Source of the DNA: Bartonella krasnovii
GTDB lineage: Bacteria; Pseudomonadota; Alphaproteobacteria; Rhizobiales; Rhizobiaceae
Assembly (NCBI RefSeq): GCF_003606345.3
Contig: NZ_CP031844.2
Coordinates: 558,001 to 622,000 of the forward strand
DNA length: 64,000 nucleotides
Direction of reading: 5' to 3'
Of this stretch, positions 7,708 through 17,846 are shown one piece after another. The notes below the pieces were generated by a model, which was not told the origin of the DNA, did no database searches, and worked only from the letters and a program-made list of their open reading frames with translations. The position numbers and the translations under genes are program-made. The stretch's first letter is position 1, and each line of letters starts with the position of its first letter.

Positions 7708-9597
7708 TTATTGGAGAGCGTTAAAGATCTGATTATAATTTTTGCTATTAATTTCCAAAGGATGTTCTTTATTGGCAATTTGTAACATTTCTAGCTTGAG
7801 ATCTTCTCTTATCATCATATCTATATTGGCCCGAACTTCGGATGGAAGAGTATGAGGCGTGATGTCTTTAGGCATCGTTACAGACTTTATTTGATAAACG
7901 ATACGGTTTGTTACAACCGGACCTTTTATGATGCCATAATGACCTTTGGGACCAGAAAATAATGTTTTAATTCCTTCAACACCAAGGATTTCAGAGGGAT
8001 CTTGACGCCGGAGAAGGGGCGTTGTTTGTTTTGTAACACCAAGTGTTTGAGCAAGGGCAACAAGACTTTTTCCTTCCATAAGCTGTTTGAGAGCACTTTG
8101 GGCTTTTTCATCAAGAAGGCGTTGGATCTCCTCATTTTTCCATTGAGAAAGAACATCTATCTTAGCTTCTTCTAATGTTTTATCGCGGGCAGGAATAATT
8201 TTATCGACCTTATACCAGAGATATCCACCATTTTGAAAAGAGAGAGGGTCAAGATCGACGCCTTCATTTGATTGATAGATGGCATTTAGTAAAGTATCTT
8301 TTTGAGGCAAATCCGTGAGGATTGTACCTTCAAGCGTTTTGCCTGTTTTATCAAGGGTAATTGTGCGCAGAGTTAACTTGTACTGGTCCGCAAGCTCTTT
8401 AAAAGAAGCGCCTTCAAAACGAGCATTTTCAATGGCCACATAATTGTTACGGATCTCATTAGCTGCACGATTTTTTGCAAGAGTTTGGCGAATATTTTCT
8501 TCTACACTTTCAAAAGGAAGTGCGCTTGCAGGTTCAATATGTGTGACGCGAACGAGAATAGGACCCTGTAAATCATTTATTACAGGACTGATTTGTCCTT
8601 GTGGAAGTTCAAAAATTTCCGATGCAAGATGATTAGGAAGTTCATTTTCTGCAAGAGGCCCTTTTTTTATGTCATTAAGAGTCTTTTTTTCAGCTTTTAC
8701 CAGTTCATCAAAACTCAATCCATCGGCTATTTTTTTTGCTGCCTTATCGGCTTCTTCGCGTGTGGGGAATCGCAGTTCTTCGAATATACGCTTTTCAGGC
8801 GTTACAAAATGTGACTCATTTTGGGTATAATAGGCTTTTGCTTCATCTATTGAGATATCATTGGGTTTTATGAAATCATTAAGTTGCATTGATAGTAAAG
8901 AGACAGTCCGGTATTCCGGAGTGCGAAATTCACTTTGATGGGTTTCAAACCATTTTTGTAGTGTTTCGTGATCAGGATCAGCAATCATTTGCTTTTCTTT
9001 GAGATCAATAACGAGATAATCAGCGCTCCGCATTTCTCCTTGATAAAGAGCAAGTGCTTTATAAAAGAGATTTGGTGCTTTTATATCAGAAAGCAAAGCT
9101 GCAATAAGTTGGTTACGCTTTTCTTGTTTGGTATAATAATTAAGAAAAGCACTTTCACTGATACGTAAATGCTGAAGATAGTTATAAAATAAATCTTTAT
9201 CAAATGTACCATTTACCTGGAACATCTTATCAGAACTAATCGTATGAGCGATTGTATCTTTCGAAAGATTTATTTTCATTTTACGGACTTGTTCATCAAG
9301 CAGTACATTTTGTTGCAATTGATTAAACACAAAAGCAGGAATTTGGTATTGCTGCATTTCATTTGGTGTAAACATTCGTCCAAGATGAGCTGCCTGTGCT
9401 AAACGTGCGCTTTGATCAGCAAGTGCAAGACGATAATCATCGATCGTTATGATGGACTTTCCAGAAGTAATAAGATCTCTTTCGCTTCTTGTGTGTAACT
9501 GTGGTATCCCCCATAAAAGAATGAAGCATAAGAGTAAAATAGCAAGGAAAACTCTGGAAATCCAAGAATTTGTAGCACTTCTTATGACGTCAAGCAT
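7708..9597 (-). CDS. ppiD: Periplasmic peptidyl-prolyl cis-trans isomerase (PpiD/SurA-like)
   Basis: A 629-residue membrane-anchored periplasmic chaperone. One transmembrane helix is at about residues 13-31 (WISRVFLAILLLCFILLWGIP) with a short cytoplasmic N-terminus. A SurA/PpiD N-terminal chaperone domain (about 35-230) and a parvulin-type rotamase region (about 260-360, with KIADGLSFDELVKAEK) follow, and the long C-terminal part is also chaperone-like. PpiD sits near the Sec translocon and helps newly exported proteins fold. The gene is divergent from tpiA across a 155-base shared upstream region, the standard arrangement in Rhizobiales. Its 3' side faces the long gene-free region. Confidence 0.92.
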   Translation of the reverse strand: MLDVIRSATNSWISRVFLAILLLCFILLWGIPQLHTRSERDLITSGKSIITIDDYRLALADQSARLAQAAHLGRMFTPNEMQQYQIPAFVFNQLQQNVLLDEQVRKMKINLSKDTIAHTISSDKMFQVNGTFDKDLFYNYLQHLRISESAFLNYYTKQEKRNQLIAALLSDIKAPNLFYKALALYQGEMRSADYLVIDLKEKQMIADPDHETLQKWFETHQSEFRTPEYRTVSLLSMQLNDFIKPNDISIDEAKAYYTQNESHFVTPEKRIFEELRFPTREEADKAAKKIADGLSFDELVKAEKKTLNDIKKGPLAENELPNHLASEIFELPQGQISPVINDLQGPILVRVTHIEPASALPFESVEENIRQTLAKNRAANEIRNNYVAIENARFEGASFKELADQYKLTLRTITLDKTGKTLEGTILTDLPQKDTLLNAIYQSNEGVDLDPLSFQNGGYLWYKVDKIIPARDKTLEEAKIDVLSQWKNEEIQRLLDEKAQSALKQLMEGKSLVALAQTLGVTKQTTPLLRRQDPSEILGVEGIKTLFSGPKGHYGIIKGPVVTNRIVYQIKSVTMPKDITPHTLPSEVRANIDMMIREDLKLEMLQIANKEHPLEINSKNYNQIFNALQ

Positions 9598-9674
9598 TGT
9601 TCAATCCCATTTTTAACAATAAATTATTACCAAAGTAGTAATTGAATTTGCAATAAAGAGACGAAAGATGCAAG

Positions 9675-9703
9675 CTTTTAAAGACTTGCTTTCGTTTTAT
9701 AAT
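9675..9703 (+). promoter_or_regulatory. Candidate promoter for tpiA
   Basis: A perfect TATAAT -10 box is at 9698-9703, about 50 bases before the tpiA ATG. The region 17 bases upstream (around 9675-9680) is only AT-rich and gives a poor -35. This is the shared ppiD/tpiA upstream region, so a divergent promoter is expected. Confidence 0.35.
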
Positions 9704-9752
9704 TTGATACTACAGATAAACAAAGTGTTATAAGAGCTCTTGAGGTAAAAAT

Positions 9753-10517
9753 ATGTCTCCAAATATTCGGCCTTTTCTTGCTGGAAATTGGAAAATGAAT
9801 GGAACGGGTGAAGCGCTTGGAGAGCTGCGTGCTATTGCTACAGGCATGAGCTCTGATCTCAGTCATCTATTTGAAGCGCTCATTTGTGTTCCAGCAACGC
9901 TTTTATCGCGTGCTTATGATACGCTGGATGGTGAAAATCTCCTTTTAGGAGGACAAGATTGTCACTTTGATGATCATGGTCCTTATACGGGGGATATTTC
10001 AGCTTTTATGCTTAAAGAATCCGGAGCAAGTCATGTTATTCTTGGACATTCGGAACGTCGTACAGTATATCAGGAAAATGATGCAATTGTCTGTGCTAAA
10101 GTGCAAGCAGCGTGGCGCGCAGGTCTTGTGGCGCTTGTGTGCATTGGTGAAACATTGGAGGAGCGTGATAATAATAAAGTGTTGGATGTTCTTTCGCAGC
10201 AGCTTGAAGGATCTTTACCAGATGATGCAACAGCAGAGAATGCCATTATCGCTTATGAACCTGTTTGGGCGATAGGTACTGGCAATACAGCAACTTCAGA
10301 AGATATTGCAAAAGTGCACCATTTCATTCGTAATAAGATGCGCTCTCGTTTTGGTGATGAAGGTAATAAGATACGTTTGCTTTATGGTGGATCTGTAAAG
10401 CCATCCAATGCCTTTGAGCTTTTAAGCATTCCTCATGTTAATGGAGCTTTGATCGGTGGAGCCAGTTTAAAAGCGATTGATTTTTTAACGATTTGTGATG
10501 TTTGTCGTAAATTATAG
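9753..10517 (+). CDS. tpiA: Triosephosphate isomerase
   Basis: A 254-residue TIM-barrel enzyme interconverting dihydroxyacetone phosphate and glyceraldehyde 3-phosphate in glycolysis and gluconeogenesis. The catalytic residues are all visible: Lys14 in GNWKMNG, electrophilic His99 in ILGHSERR, and the base Glu169 in AYEPVWAIGTG, followed by the flexible loop 6. The phosphate-binding LLYGGSVKPSN and NGALIGGASL segments are present near the C-terminus. Length is normal. GAGG lies eight bases before the ATG. It heads a run of co-directional genes through secG. Confidence 0.97.
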   Translation: MSPNIRPFLAGNWKMNGTGEALGELRAIATGMSSDLSHLFEALICVPATLLSRAYDTLDGENLLLGGQDCHFDDHGPYTGDISAFMLKESGASHVILGHSERRTVYQENDAIVCAKVQAAWRAGLVALVCIGETLEERDNNKVLDVLSQQLEGSLPDDATAENAIIAYEPVWAIGTGNTATSEDIAKVHHFIRNKMRSRFGDEGNKIRLLYGGSVKPSNAFELLSIPHVNGALIGGASLKAIDFLTICDVCRKL

Positions 10518-10600
10518 AAGAGAAATTTGAGTTCCCCCTTGGATTGTGTGTTATTTATGTGTAAAGAGCTTATAAAAGAGTTATTTAAAGAGCAGGGTTT

Positions 10601-11053
10601 ATGCAAACAGTACTTATTGTTATTCATTTATTGATTGTAATTACTTTGGTTGGTGTGATCTTAATCCAACCTTCAGAAGGCGGTGGGCTCGGTGTGAGTA
10701 ATAGCTCAGGGTTGATGAAAACCCGTGGATCTCGAAATCCTTTAACACGGTTGACAGCTATTTTAGCCTGTTGTTTTTTTGTTGTGTCTATTGGACTTAC
10801 TGTTGTGGGAAGTATATCAAATTCGAGTTCTGACATTTTAAAGCGTATACCGGTTAATTCAGAGCAGAGCTCTACCAATAAAGGCTCAGAATCAATTCCA
10901 TCATCAGATAGTAAGTCTTCCCCTTCTATTCTTGAACAGCTAGGAGGGACTTCGGATTCTCCGAAGGAACAAAAATCGCTTAAAAATCCTGAAGCGGAAA
11001 CCCCAGTTCCACCGGTTCTTGAAAATACAATTCCGGATAACAGTACAAAATAG
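10601..11053 (+). CDS. secG: Protein-export membrane protein SecG
   Basis: A 150-residue inner-membrane subunit of the SecYEG translocon. Two transmembrane helices are at about residues 2-22 and 52-71. Between them is the conserved cytoplasmic loop QPSEGGGLGVSNSSGLMKTRGSRNPLTR, quoted here only in its key parts: QPSEGGG and RNPLTR. A Ser/Pro/Glu-rich hydrophilic tail (about 72-150) is longer than in enterobacterial SecG, which is common in Rhizobiales. It lies 83 bases after tpiA and is followed by a clear terminator. Confidence 0.93.
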   Translation: MQTVLIVIHLLIVITLVGVILIQPSEGGGLGVSNSSGLMKTRGSRNPLTRLTAILACCFFVVSIGLTVVGSISNSSSDILKRIPVNSEQSSTNKGSESIPSSDSKSSPSILEQLGGTSDSPKEQKSLKNPEAETPVPPVLENTIPDNSTK

Positions 11054-11076
11054 TTTTTAAAGAAAATATAGATTTT

Positions 11077-11110
11077 AAAAAAGGTGTTTTTTTCACCTTT
11101 TTTATTTTTT
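11077..11110 (+). terminator. Rho-independent terminator after secG
   Basis: A 10-bp stem AAAAAAGGTG / CACCTTTTTT with a seven-T loop, followed directly by T-rich sequence (TTTATTTTTT). It lies 24 bases after the secG stop and ends the tpiA-secG unit before pyrG. Confidence 0.8.
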
Positions 11111-11191
11111 ATTTTATTTTAGAAGAAAAACTGTTTCTTTTTGCATTTTTTGCTGGAAAAATCATTATAAATTGCTTATCACCATAAGCCC

Positions 11192-12820
11192 ATGGCACGT
11201 TATGTTTTTATTACTGGTGGTGTGGTTTCTTCCCTTGGAAAAGGCATCGCAGCGGCGGCGTTGGCAGCGTTATTACAGGCTCGTGGCTATCGTGTGCGCC
11301 TTCGCAAACTTGATCCCTATTTAAATGTTGATCCGGGGACGATGTCGCCTTATCAACATGGTGAGGTATTTGTGACTGATGATGGTGCGGAAACGGATCT
11401 TGATCTTGGCCATTATGAGCGCTTTACGGGGCGTTCTGCAAATAGCCAAGATAATATTACAACAGGGCGTATTTATCGCAATATCATTGAACGAGAACGG
11501 CGTGGTGATTATTTGGGGGCAACAGTTCAAGTTATTCCTCATGTTACGGATGAAATTAAGCGATTTATTACGAGCGGAAATGAAGAATTTGATTTTGTTT
11601 TATGTGAAATAGGTGGAACAGTTGGTGATATTGAAGCCATGCCTTTTCTCGAAGCGATTCGTCAGCTTGGTAATGAACTTTCCCGACAAAATGTTGTTTA
11701 TGTCCACCTTACATTAATGCCTTATATTCCTTCAGCAGGTGAGTTAAAAACGAAACCAACACAACATTCTGTCAAAGAATTACAATCAATTGGTATTTCT
11801 CCTGATATTTTACTTGTACGAGCAGATCGGTCTATTCCGGAAACAGAGCGGTGCAAATTATCACTTTTTTGCAATGTTCGTGCCAAAGCGGTCATTCAGG
11901 CATTAGATATGCCAACAATTTATGATGTTCCCATGGCCTATCATAAAGAAGGTTTAGATTCTGAAGTTCTTTGTGCTTTTGGAATTGATTCGGCACCTCC
12001 TCCTCAGATGGATCAGTGGGAAGATATTACGCATCGCATTCACCACCCCGAAGGAGAAGTTACGATTGCTGTTGTTGGAAAATATACGGGGTTAAAGGAT
12101 GCTTATAAATCTCTTATCGAAGCGATTGCGCATGGTGGTTTAGCGAATAAAGTAAAAGTTAATATTGAGTGGATTGATTCGCAAGTTCTTGAAAAAGAAG
12201 ATTCCGTTTTAGCTTTACAAAAAGCGCATGGAATTTTGGTTCCTGGGGCTTTTGGGGCTCGAGGGGCAGAAGGAAAAATTCGAGCAATTCGATTCGCACG
12301 AGAGCGTAAAATTCCATTTTTAGGGATTTGTTTTGGAATGCAATTGGCCTGTATAGAAGCTGCACGCAATATTGCACAGATTGAGAATGCTTCATCGAGT
12401 GAGTTTTGCGAAACAGAAAATCCAATTGTAGGTTTAATGACAGAATGGCTCAGAGGCGATGTTCTTGAAAAACGGACAAGAAATGGTGATCTCGGTGGAT
12501 CCATGCGTCTTGGGGCTTTTACTGCTGAATTAAAAGAAGAAAGTCATATTGCCCAAATTTATGGAATGACAAAGATTGTTGAACGGCATCGTCATCGTTA
12601 TGAAGTTAATATTGATTATAAAGATAAGTTAGAGCAGTGCGGTTTGATTTTTTCTGGCATGTCTCCCGATGGTATTTTGCCGGAAACGATAGAATATGTA
12701 GATCATCCATGGTTCATCGGTGTTCAATATCATCCAGAATTAAAATCACGTCCTTTTGATCCACATCCGCTTTTTTCTTCTTTTATTGAGGCAGCTGTAG
12801 AACAAAGTCGATTGGTTTAA
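11192..12820 (+). CDS. pyrG: CTP synthase
   Basis: A 542-residue cytoplasmic enzyme that aminates UTP to CTP using ATP and glutamine. The N-terminal synthetase domain starts with the P-loop [11 protein letters not shown] (about 9-19) and includes [11 protein letters not shown] and the IGGTVGDIE segment. The C-terminal class I glutamine amidotransferase domain has the nucleophile Cys380 in GICFGMQ and the His-Glu pair in [10 protein letters not shown]. Length is normal. The ATG at 11192 gives the standard [10 protein letters not shown] start, but no clear Shine-Dalgarno precedes it. kdsA follows closely, in the usual alphaproteobacterial order secG-pyrG-kdsA-eno. Confidence 0.98.
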   Translation: MARYVFITGGVVSSLGKGIAAAALAALLQARGYRVRLRKLDPYLNVDPGTMSPYQHGEVFVTDDGAETDLDLGHYERFTGRSANSQDNITTGRIYRNIIERERRGDYLGATVQVIPHVTDEIKRFITSGNEEFDFVLCEIGGTVGDIEAMPFLEAIRQLGNELSRQNVVYVHLTLMPYIPSAGELKTKPTQHSVKELQSIGISPDILLVRADRSIPETERCKLSLFCNVRAKAVIQALDMPTIYDVPMAYHKEGLDSEVLCAFGIDSAPPPQMDQWEDITHRIHHPEGEVTIAVVGKYTGLKDAYKSLIEAIAHGGLANKVKVNIEWIDSQVLEKEDSVLALQKAHGILVPGAFGARGAEGKIRAIRFARERKIPFLGICFGMQLACIEAARNIAQIENASSSEFCETENPIVGLMTEWLRGDVLEKRTRNGDLGGSMRLGAFTAELKEESHIAQIYGMTKIVERHRHRYEVNIDYKDKLEQCGLIFSGMSPDGILPETIEYVDHPWFIGVQYHPELKSRPFDPHPLFSSFIEAAVEQSRLV

Positions 12821-12856
12821 GGGATAAATTTGGTTACTTTGCTTTTGAGGGATAAA

Positions 12857-13693
12857 ATGACAAAACCAAATGCGCGTGTAAAAGTTGGAAATGTTATTTT
12901 TTCAAATGAAATGCCCCTTTCATTAATTGCAGGGCCGTGTCAGATGGAAAGTCGTGATCATGCTTTTGAAATAGCTGGTCGTATTAAAACAATTGCCGAT
13001 CAGCTTGGTATCGGGTTTGTTTATAAATCAAGTTACGATAAAGCCAACCGAACTTCTTTGAATGCAGCACGTGGCATTGGTCTTGAAAAAGCAATGGCTA
13101 TTTTTTCTGATTTAAAAAAAGAGTTTGATTGTCCCATATTGACTGATGTGCATACCGAAGAGCAATGTAGCATTGTTTCTTCTACGGTTGATATTTTACA
13201 AATACCTGCTTTTTTATGTCGTCAAACAGATCTTTTAGTCGCAGCCGCAAAAACAGGATGTGTTATTAATATCAAAAAGGGGCAGTTTTTAGCGCCGTGG
13301 GATATGGAGAATGTTTTAAAAAAGGTTGTTTACAGTGGTAATCCAAATGTTATGCTTTGTGAGCGCGGCACATCATTTGGCTATAATCGACTTATTTCGG
13401 ATATGCGTTCGTTGCCTATTTTACGTTCATTTGGAGCTCCTGTTATTTTTGATGCAACACATTCTGTTCAAGAACCTGGAGGGCAGGGGGCTTCATCTGG
13501 AGGACAGCGTCAATTTGTTGAAATATTAGCGCGTGCGGCTGTTTCTGTTGGGGTTGCCGGTATTTTTTTAGAAACACATCAAGATCCAGATCATGCCCCT
13601 TCTGATGGACCCAATATGGTTAAAATTGATAATTTACAAAGATTACTTGAGACTCTAATGGAATTTGATCATTTGTCAAAGAAGTTGAATTAA
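12857..13693 (+). CDS. kdsA: 3-deoxy-8-phosphooctulonate synthase (KDO8P synthase)
   Basis: A 278-residue aldolase-type enzyme condensing phosphoenolpyruvate with arabinose 5-phosphate to make KDO 8-phosphate for the lipopolysaccharide inner core. Family motifs include LIAGPCQMES near the start, KSSYDKANRTS, LTDVHTEEQ, CERGTSFGYN, FDATHSVQ and LETHQDPDHAPSDGPN. I chose ATG at 12857 because GAGGG stands five bases before it. A TTG at 12830 would add nine residues with no binding site. The gene follows pyrG by 36 bases and is probably co-transcribed with it. Confidence 0.96.
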   Translation: MTKPNARVKVGNVIFSNEMPLSLIAGPCQMESRDHAFEIAGRIKTIADQLGIGFVYKSSYDKANRTSLNAARGIGLEKAMAIFSDLKKEFDCPILTDVHTEEQCSIVSSTVDILQIPAFLCRQTDLLVAAAKTGCVINIKKGQFLAPWDMENVLKKVVYSGNPNVMLCERGTSFGYNRLISDMRSLPILRSFGAPVIFDATHSVQEPGGQGASSGGQRQFVEILARAAVSVGVAGIFLETHQDPDHAPSDGPNMVKIDNLQRLLETLMEFDHLSKKLN

Positions 13694-13760
13694 GAAGAAA
13701 TATTTCATGAATTAGGACATTAGAAATGAATCGCGACTTTTATTGGATAAGGAAACATAG

Positions 13761-15029
<1,269 letters not shown>

Positions 15030-15143
15030 TTGTTGTGAGCACAAAATATGAAAGTATAAGATCATTTAGATTATGAAGTTAAGATGTCTTATCAAAGACA
15101 TAGAGCAATCATTTTATAGTCATTTAAATTTATAGGGATTAAG

Positions 15144-15551
15144 ATGAGAGGTACAATTATTAGTCAAGATCAAGGAACATATCTCGTTTCGGGTGATGAT
15201 GGTAAGCGTTATCAGTTTGCGACTTGGGATTGGTTGGGAAAGAAACCCCCGAGGATTGGTGATACTGTTGACTTTGTCTGCGAAGGAGGTGTCGTTAGTT
15301 CTGTTTTTCCATTGTTGAGATCAGGTACAGAAAACTCAAAAATAATGTTTGCACTCCTTTGTTGGTGTGCAGGTATTTTTGGTGTCCATCGCTTTATGGT
15401 GGGGAGAGTTCGGACGGGTGCTTTAATGCTCGTTCTATCTTTATCGGTTGCTGGATTGGTGATCACTGGTATTTGGGCAATTGTTGATTTCATACTCATT
15501 CTTGCTGGAAAATTTACGGATAAAAATGGGAATCAGATTACAGATCTGTAA
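15144..15551 (+). CDS. TM2-domain membrane protein, tandem paralogue 1
   Basis: A 135-residue protein with two parts. Residues 1-57 form a small beta-rich domain (MRGTIISQDQGTYLVSGDDG, then KRYQFATWDW and GDTVDFVCEGG) that resembles the cold-shock/OB-like N-terminal module found on some TM2 and DUF805 proteins. Residues about 68-125 are a TM2 domain with the hallmark GIFGVHRFMVGRVRTG between two hydrophobic segments and a final IWAIVDFILIL. TM2 proteins are inner-membrane proteins of unknown function. It is the shortest of three tandem copies; the hydrophobic second helix lacks the insertion seen in copies 2 and 3. A GGGATTAAG sequence precedes the ATG. Eno lies upstream. Confidence 0.85.
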   Translation: MRGTIISQDQGTYLVSGDDGKRYQFATWDWLGKKPPRIGDTVDFVCEGGVVSSVFPLLRSGTENSKIMFALLCWCAGIFGVHRFMVGRVRTGALMLVLSLSVAGLVITGIWAIVDFILILAGKFTDKNGNQITDL

Positions 15552-15941
15552 ATTTTTATAATTTATAATAAGAAGTAGATGATTTAGTTTGCTTTTTATT
15601 TTGACCAATATATTAAGTTCATCATGCCAAATTATTGTACTCTATTTCTTTAGTGTGAGATTTTAAGAAAAATATGCACAGTCAAGTAAAAGTATTGAAA
15701 AAGACTGTGCTATTTTATATGAGTAAAAAAACGACGTAAATCAACTAAGGTATGTTTTGTATTGCTGCTTATAGCAGCTGAAAACATTAGACCATTGGGG
15801 GGGATCTAAGCTATTTTAATTTCACGTTTATCACGGCTGCTACAAATTTTATTTACGCCGTTAAGTTAATCAGCATATTATCAAATTAGAAATAATCTCT
15901 TTATGAATAACACATAGAGAGCAGCTTTATAGGTGTTAAAG
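15552..15941. other. Spacer between TM2 paralogues 1 and 2
   Basis: The 390-base spacer starts with AT-rich sequence that weakly matches the sequence after TM2 paralogue 3. It then carries the decayed ftsB start described at 15695-15905, and ends with a short leader (GAATAACACATAGAGAGCAG) similar to the leader of paralogue 1. Confidence 0.65.
15695..15905 (+). pseudogene. Decayed 5' fragment of ftsB, copy 1
   Basis: About 210 bases align with the upstream region and first half of the intact ftsB at 17400. Shared blocks include GACTGTGCTATTTTAT just before the start, TTTTGTATTGCTGCTTAT versus TTTTGTACTACCGCTTAT, TAAGCTATTT, then TTTATCACGG, and GTTAAGTTAATCAGCA versus GTGAAGTTAATCAGCA. The equivalent ATG is at 15719, but the frame stops after six codons (TAA) and there are small indels. 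It is a relic left by tandem duplication of the TM2 gene together with the ftsB start. Confidence 0.8.
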
Positions 15942-16394
15942 ATGAAAGGTATGATTATTGGTCAAGATCAAGGGATGTATCTTGTTTCGGGAGATGATGG
16001 CAAACGTTATCAATTTTCGTGTGAAGATTGGTTAGGAAAAAAAGCACCAAAGGTAGGAGACACTGTTGATTTTGTGTGTGAAGGAGAGAGCATTAAGTCT
16101 GTTCTCCCTTTTGGGGATCGAACAACAATAGAACAATCGCGATTAGCTTTAGCTCTTGTTTGTTGGTTTTTTGGATGGTTGGGCATTCACCGCTTTATGG
16201 CCGGTAAAATTGCAACAGGTATAGTAATGCTTGTCTTAAGTATACTAGGTATAATAATTGGATTTTTTACTCTGGGGATCGGATTTGTTTTTTTTATTGT
16301 TTTTATAACTATGCCTTGGTCATTTATTGATTTTATAGTTATTTTATCTGGGTATTTTAGGGATGTAAATGGCAATAAAATTACAAAGTGGTAG
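15942..16394 (+). CDS. TM2-domain membrane protein, tandem paralogue 2
   Basis: A 150-residue paralogue of the genes at 15144 and 16766. The N-terminal beta-rich module (MKGMIIGQDQGMYLVSGDDG, KRYQFSCEDWLGKK, VGDTVDFVCEGE) is well kept. The TM2 domain follows with GWLGIHRFMAGKIATG. Its second hydrophobic stretch is about 15 residues longer than in paralogue 1 (SILGIIIGFFTLGIGFVFFI), before WSFIDFIVILSGYF. I chose ATG at 15942 by alignment with paralogue 1; a GTG at 15933 would add three residues. AGGTG lies eight bases before the ATG. Function unknown; presumably an inner-membrane protein. Confidence 0.83.
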   Translation: MKGMIIGQDQGMYLVSGDDGKRYQFSCEDWLGKKAPKVGDTVDFVCEGESIKSVLPFGDRTTIEQSRLALALVCWFFGWLGIHRFMAGKIATGIVMLVLSILGIIIGFFTLGIGFVFFIVFITMPWSFIDFIVILSGYFRDVNGNKITKW

Positions 16395-16765
16395 CAATCA
16401 TATAAAATTATACACAAACAAACATTTTATTTATTCTTATTAAGGTATTAATTTAATAATGTGAATTATTTAAGTATGTGTATATAATGTTAAATATTAA
16501 ATAAAATTATAAATATTTAAATAAAACTATTGAAAAAGACTGTACTATTTCATATGAAAAAAAGTAAAAGTGCAAATCGAACAGCGTGCTTTGTATTGCC
16601 ACTTATAATTGGCGGGAATTTTAAGTTGTTGGGGGATTTTAAGCTTTTTAAATTGTCATATATCACGGTGAGTGCAGATTGTACTCATGCGGTGAGGTTT
16701 ATCTAACATATGATCATATTAGAAGAAAAACTTCTTTATGAATAACAATTTTATAGGTGGTGAAG
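16395..16765. other. Spacer between TM2 paralogues 2 and 3
   Basis: The 371-base spacer opens with about 130 bases of very AT-rich sequence. It then has the second decayed ftsB start (16529-16745) and ends with CTTTATGAATAAC and a TATAGGTGG binding site before paralogue 3, closely matching the end of the spacer before paralogue 2. Confidence 0.65.
16529..16745 (+). pseudogene. Decayed 5' fragment of ftsB, copy 2
   Basis: About 215 bases are homologous to the ftsB start at 17400 and to the copy at 15695. ATTGAAAAAGACTGT is shared exactly with copy 1. The ATG equivalent is at 16554 and the frame stays open for about 50 codons, but with many replacements; it then stops where ftsB has the coiled-coil start. 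Shared ftsB blocks are TTTGTATTGCCACTTAT, TTTTAAGCT, CATATATCACGGTGAGT and CATATTAGAAG. A residual peptide (MKKSKSANRTACFVLPLIIG) could be made but looks non-functional. Confidence 0.78.
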
Positions 16766-17218
16766 ATGAAAGGTAAGATTATTAGTCAGGATCAGGGAAC
16801 ATATTTCATTTCAGGAGCTGATGGTAAGCGCTATCAGTTTGCGAATTGGGATTGGTCAGGAAAAAAGCCGCCGAAGGTTGGTGATATGGTTGATTTTGTC
16901 TGTGAAGGGGATACCGTTAAATCTATTTTCCCTATCTCGACTGAAGGTCAGTCACAACAATCAAAAGTGACGTTAGCAGTCGTTTGCTTTTTTTTGGGTG
17001 GATTGGGGATTCATCGTTTTATGGTTGGTAAAATTGTAACAGGCATTATAATGCTTCTTATAACTATAATAAGTGTAATAAGTATAATAAGTGTAATATT
17101 TATGCCGGTAGGGCTTATAGGGATTTTTTTGATAATTACACCTTGGGTATTGATTGATTTTATAGTCATTTTAACAGGAAATTTTAAGGACAAAGATGGG
17201 CATAAAATCACAAGTTAG
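16766..17218 (+). CDS. TM2-domain membrane protein, tandem paralogue 3
   Basis: A 150-residue third paralogue. The N-terminal module (MKGKIISQDQGTYFISGADG, KRYQFANWDWSGKKPPKVGD) is closer to paralogue 1 than to 2 in parts. The TM2 domain has GGLGIHRFMVGKIVTG and an Ile-rich second hydrophobic stretch with short repeats in the DNA (ATAAGTGTAATA repeated), ending WVLIDFIVILTGNF. ATG at 16766 is chosen by alignment; in-frame GTGs at 16757 and 16760 are alternatives. It is the copy next to intact ftsB and so may occupy the ancestral position. Function unknown. Confidence 0.83.
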   Translation: MKGKIISQDQGTYFISGADGKRYQFANWDWSGKKPPKVGDMVDFVCEGDTVKSIFPISTEGQSQQSKVTLAVVCFFLGGLGIHRFMVGKIVTGIIMLLITIISVISIISVIFMPVGLIGIFLIITPWVLIDFIVILTGNFKDKDGHKITS

Positions 17219-17399
17219 TGAATATCCGATTTATAATATGGAAAGTGAGGTATTCAGCTTACTTTGATTATCAAGGGGGGGATAAATTGGTAATAACAAA
17301 TTTTTTGCGTGTGTAGATTGAGTAATGAGGTGTTAATCAAAATCGTGCATAGTTAGGCAGAATATGAAGAAACTTGTGCTGTAGAGACTGTGCTATTTT

Positions 17400-17711
17400 A
17401 TGTGGACAAAGCAGAAACGTCGATCAATCAAAGTGCGTTTTGTACTACCGCTTATGACGGTGGGTGTTTTAAGCTATTTCAGTTACCATATTTATCATGG
17501 TGAGTATGGGCTATATTCACGCAGTGAAGTTAATCAGCAGATTAGTGAATTAGAAAAGGAGCTTCATAAAATAGAAGCTGAGCGGGAGTTCATTGAAAAG
17601 CGTATTTCTCTTTTACGTAATGGACATATTGAAAAGGATATGTTGGATGAATATGTCCGAAAGAATTTAAATTTTTCTAAGCCAAATGAATTGACAGTCT
17701 TAATGCCTTAA
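17400..17711 (+). CDS. ftsB: Septum formation initiator family protein (FtsB/DivIC-like)
   Basis: A 103-residue bitopic inner-membrane protein of the divisome. A basic N-terminus (WTKQKRRSIKVR) is followed by one transmembrane helix (about 13-31). A periplasmic coiled coil begins after GEYGLYSRSEVNQQI and runs through ISELEKELHKIEAEREFIEKR, ending in the family phrases LLRNGHIEKDMLDEYVRKNLNF and NELTVLMP. FtsB bridges FtsL and FtsQ in division-site assembly. Position between eno and pdhA is standard in Rhizobiales. Two decayed copies of its first half lie upstream between the TM2 genes. Confidence 0.88.
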   Translation: MWTKQKRRSIKVRFVLPLMTVGVLSYFSYHIYHGEYGLYSRSEVNQQISELEKELHKIEAEREFIEKRISLLRNGHIEKDMLDEYVRKNLNFSKPNELTVLMP

Positions 17712-17846
17712 AATGATACCAAAGGTAAATGGAAAATCGCTTAATTTAAACGACAATCCGCAATGATATTGTTTAAGCTGATTGATAAGGCTTGTAACTT
17801 TTGTTCGTAAAGGTTATTCCTAAATAATCATAAAAGGGAGTTTAAT

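Noticed and set aside
12103..12504. 133-codon antisense ORF inside pyrG
   Set aside because: It is a shadow of the strongly supported pyrG frame, with no domain of its own.
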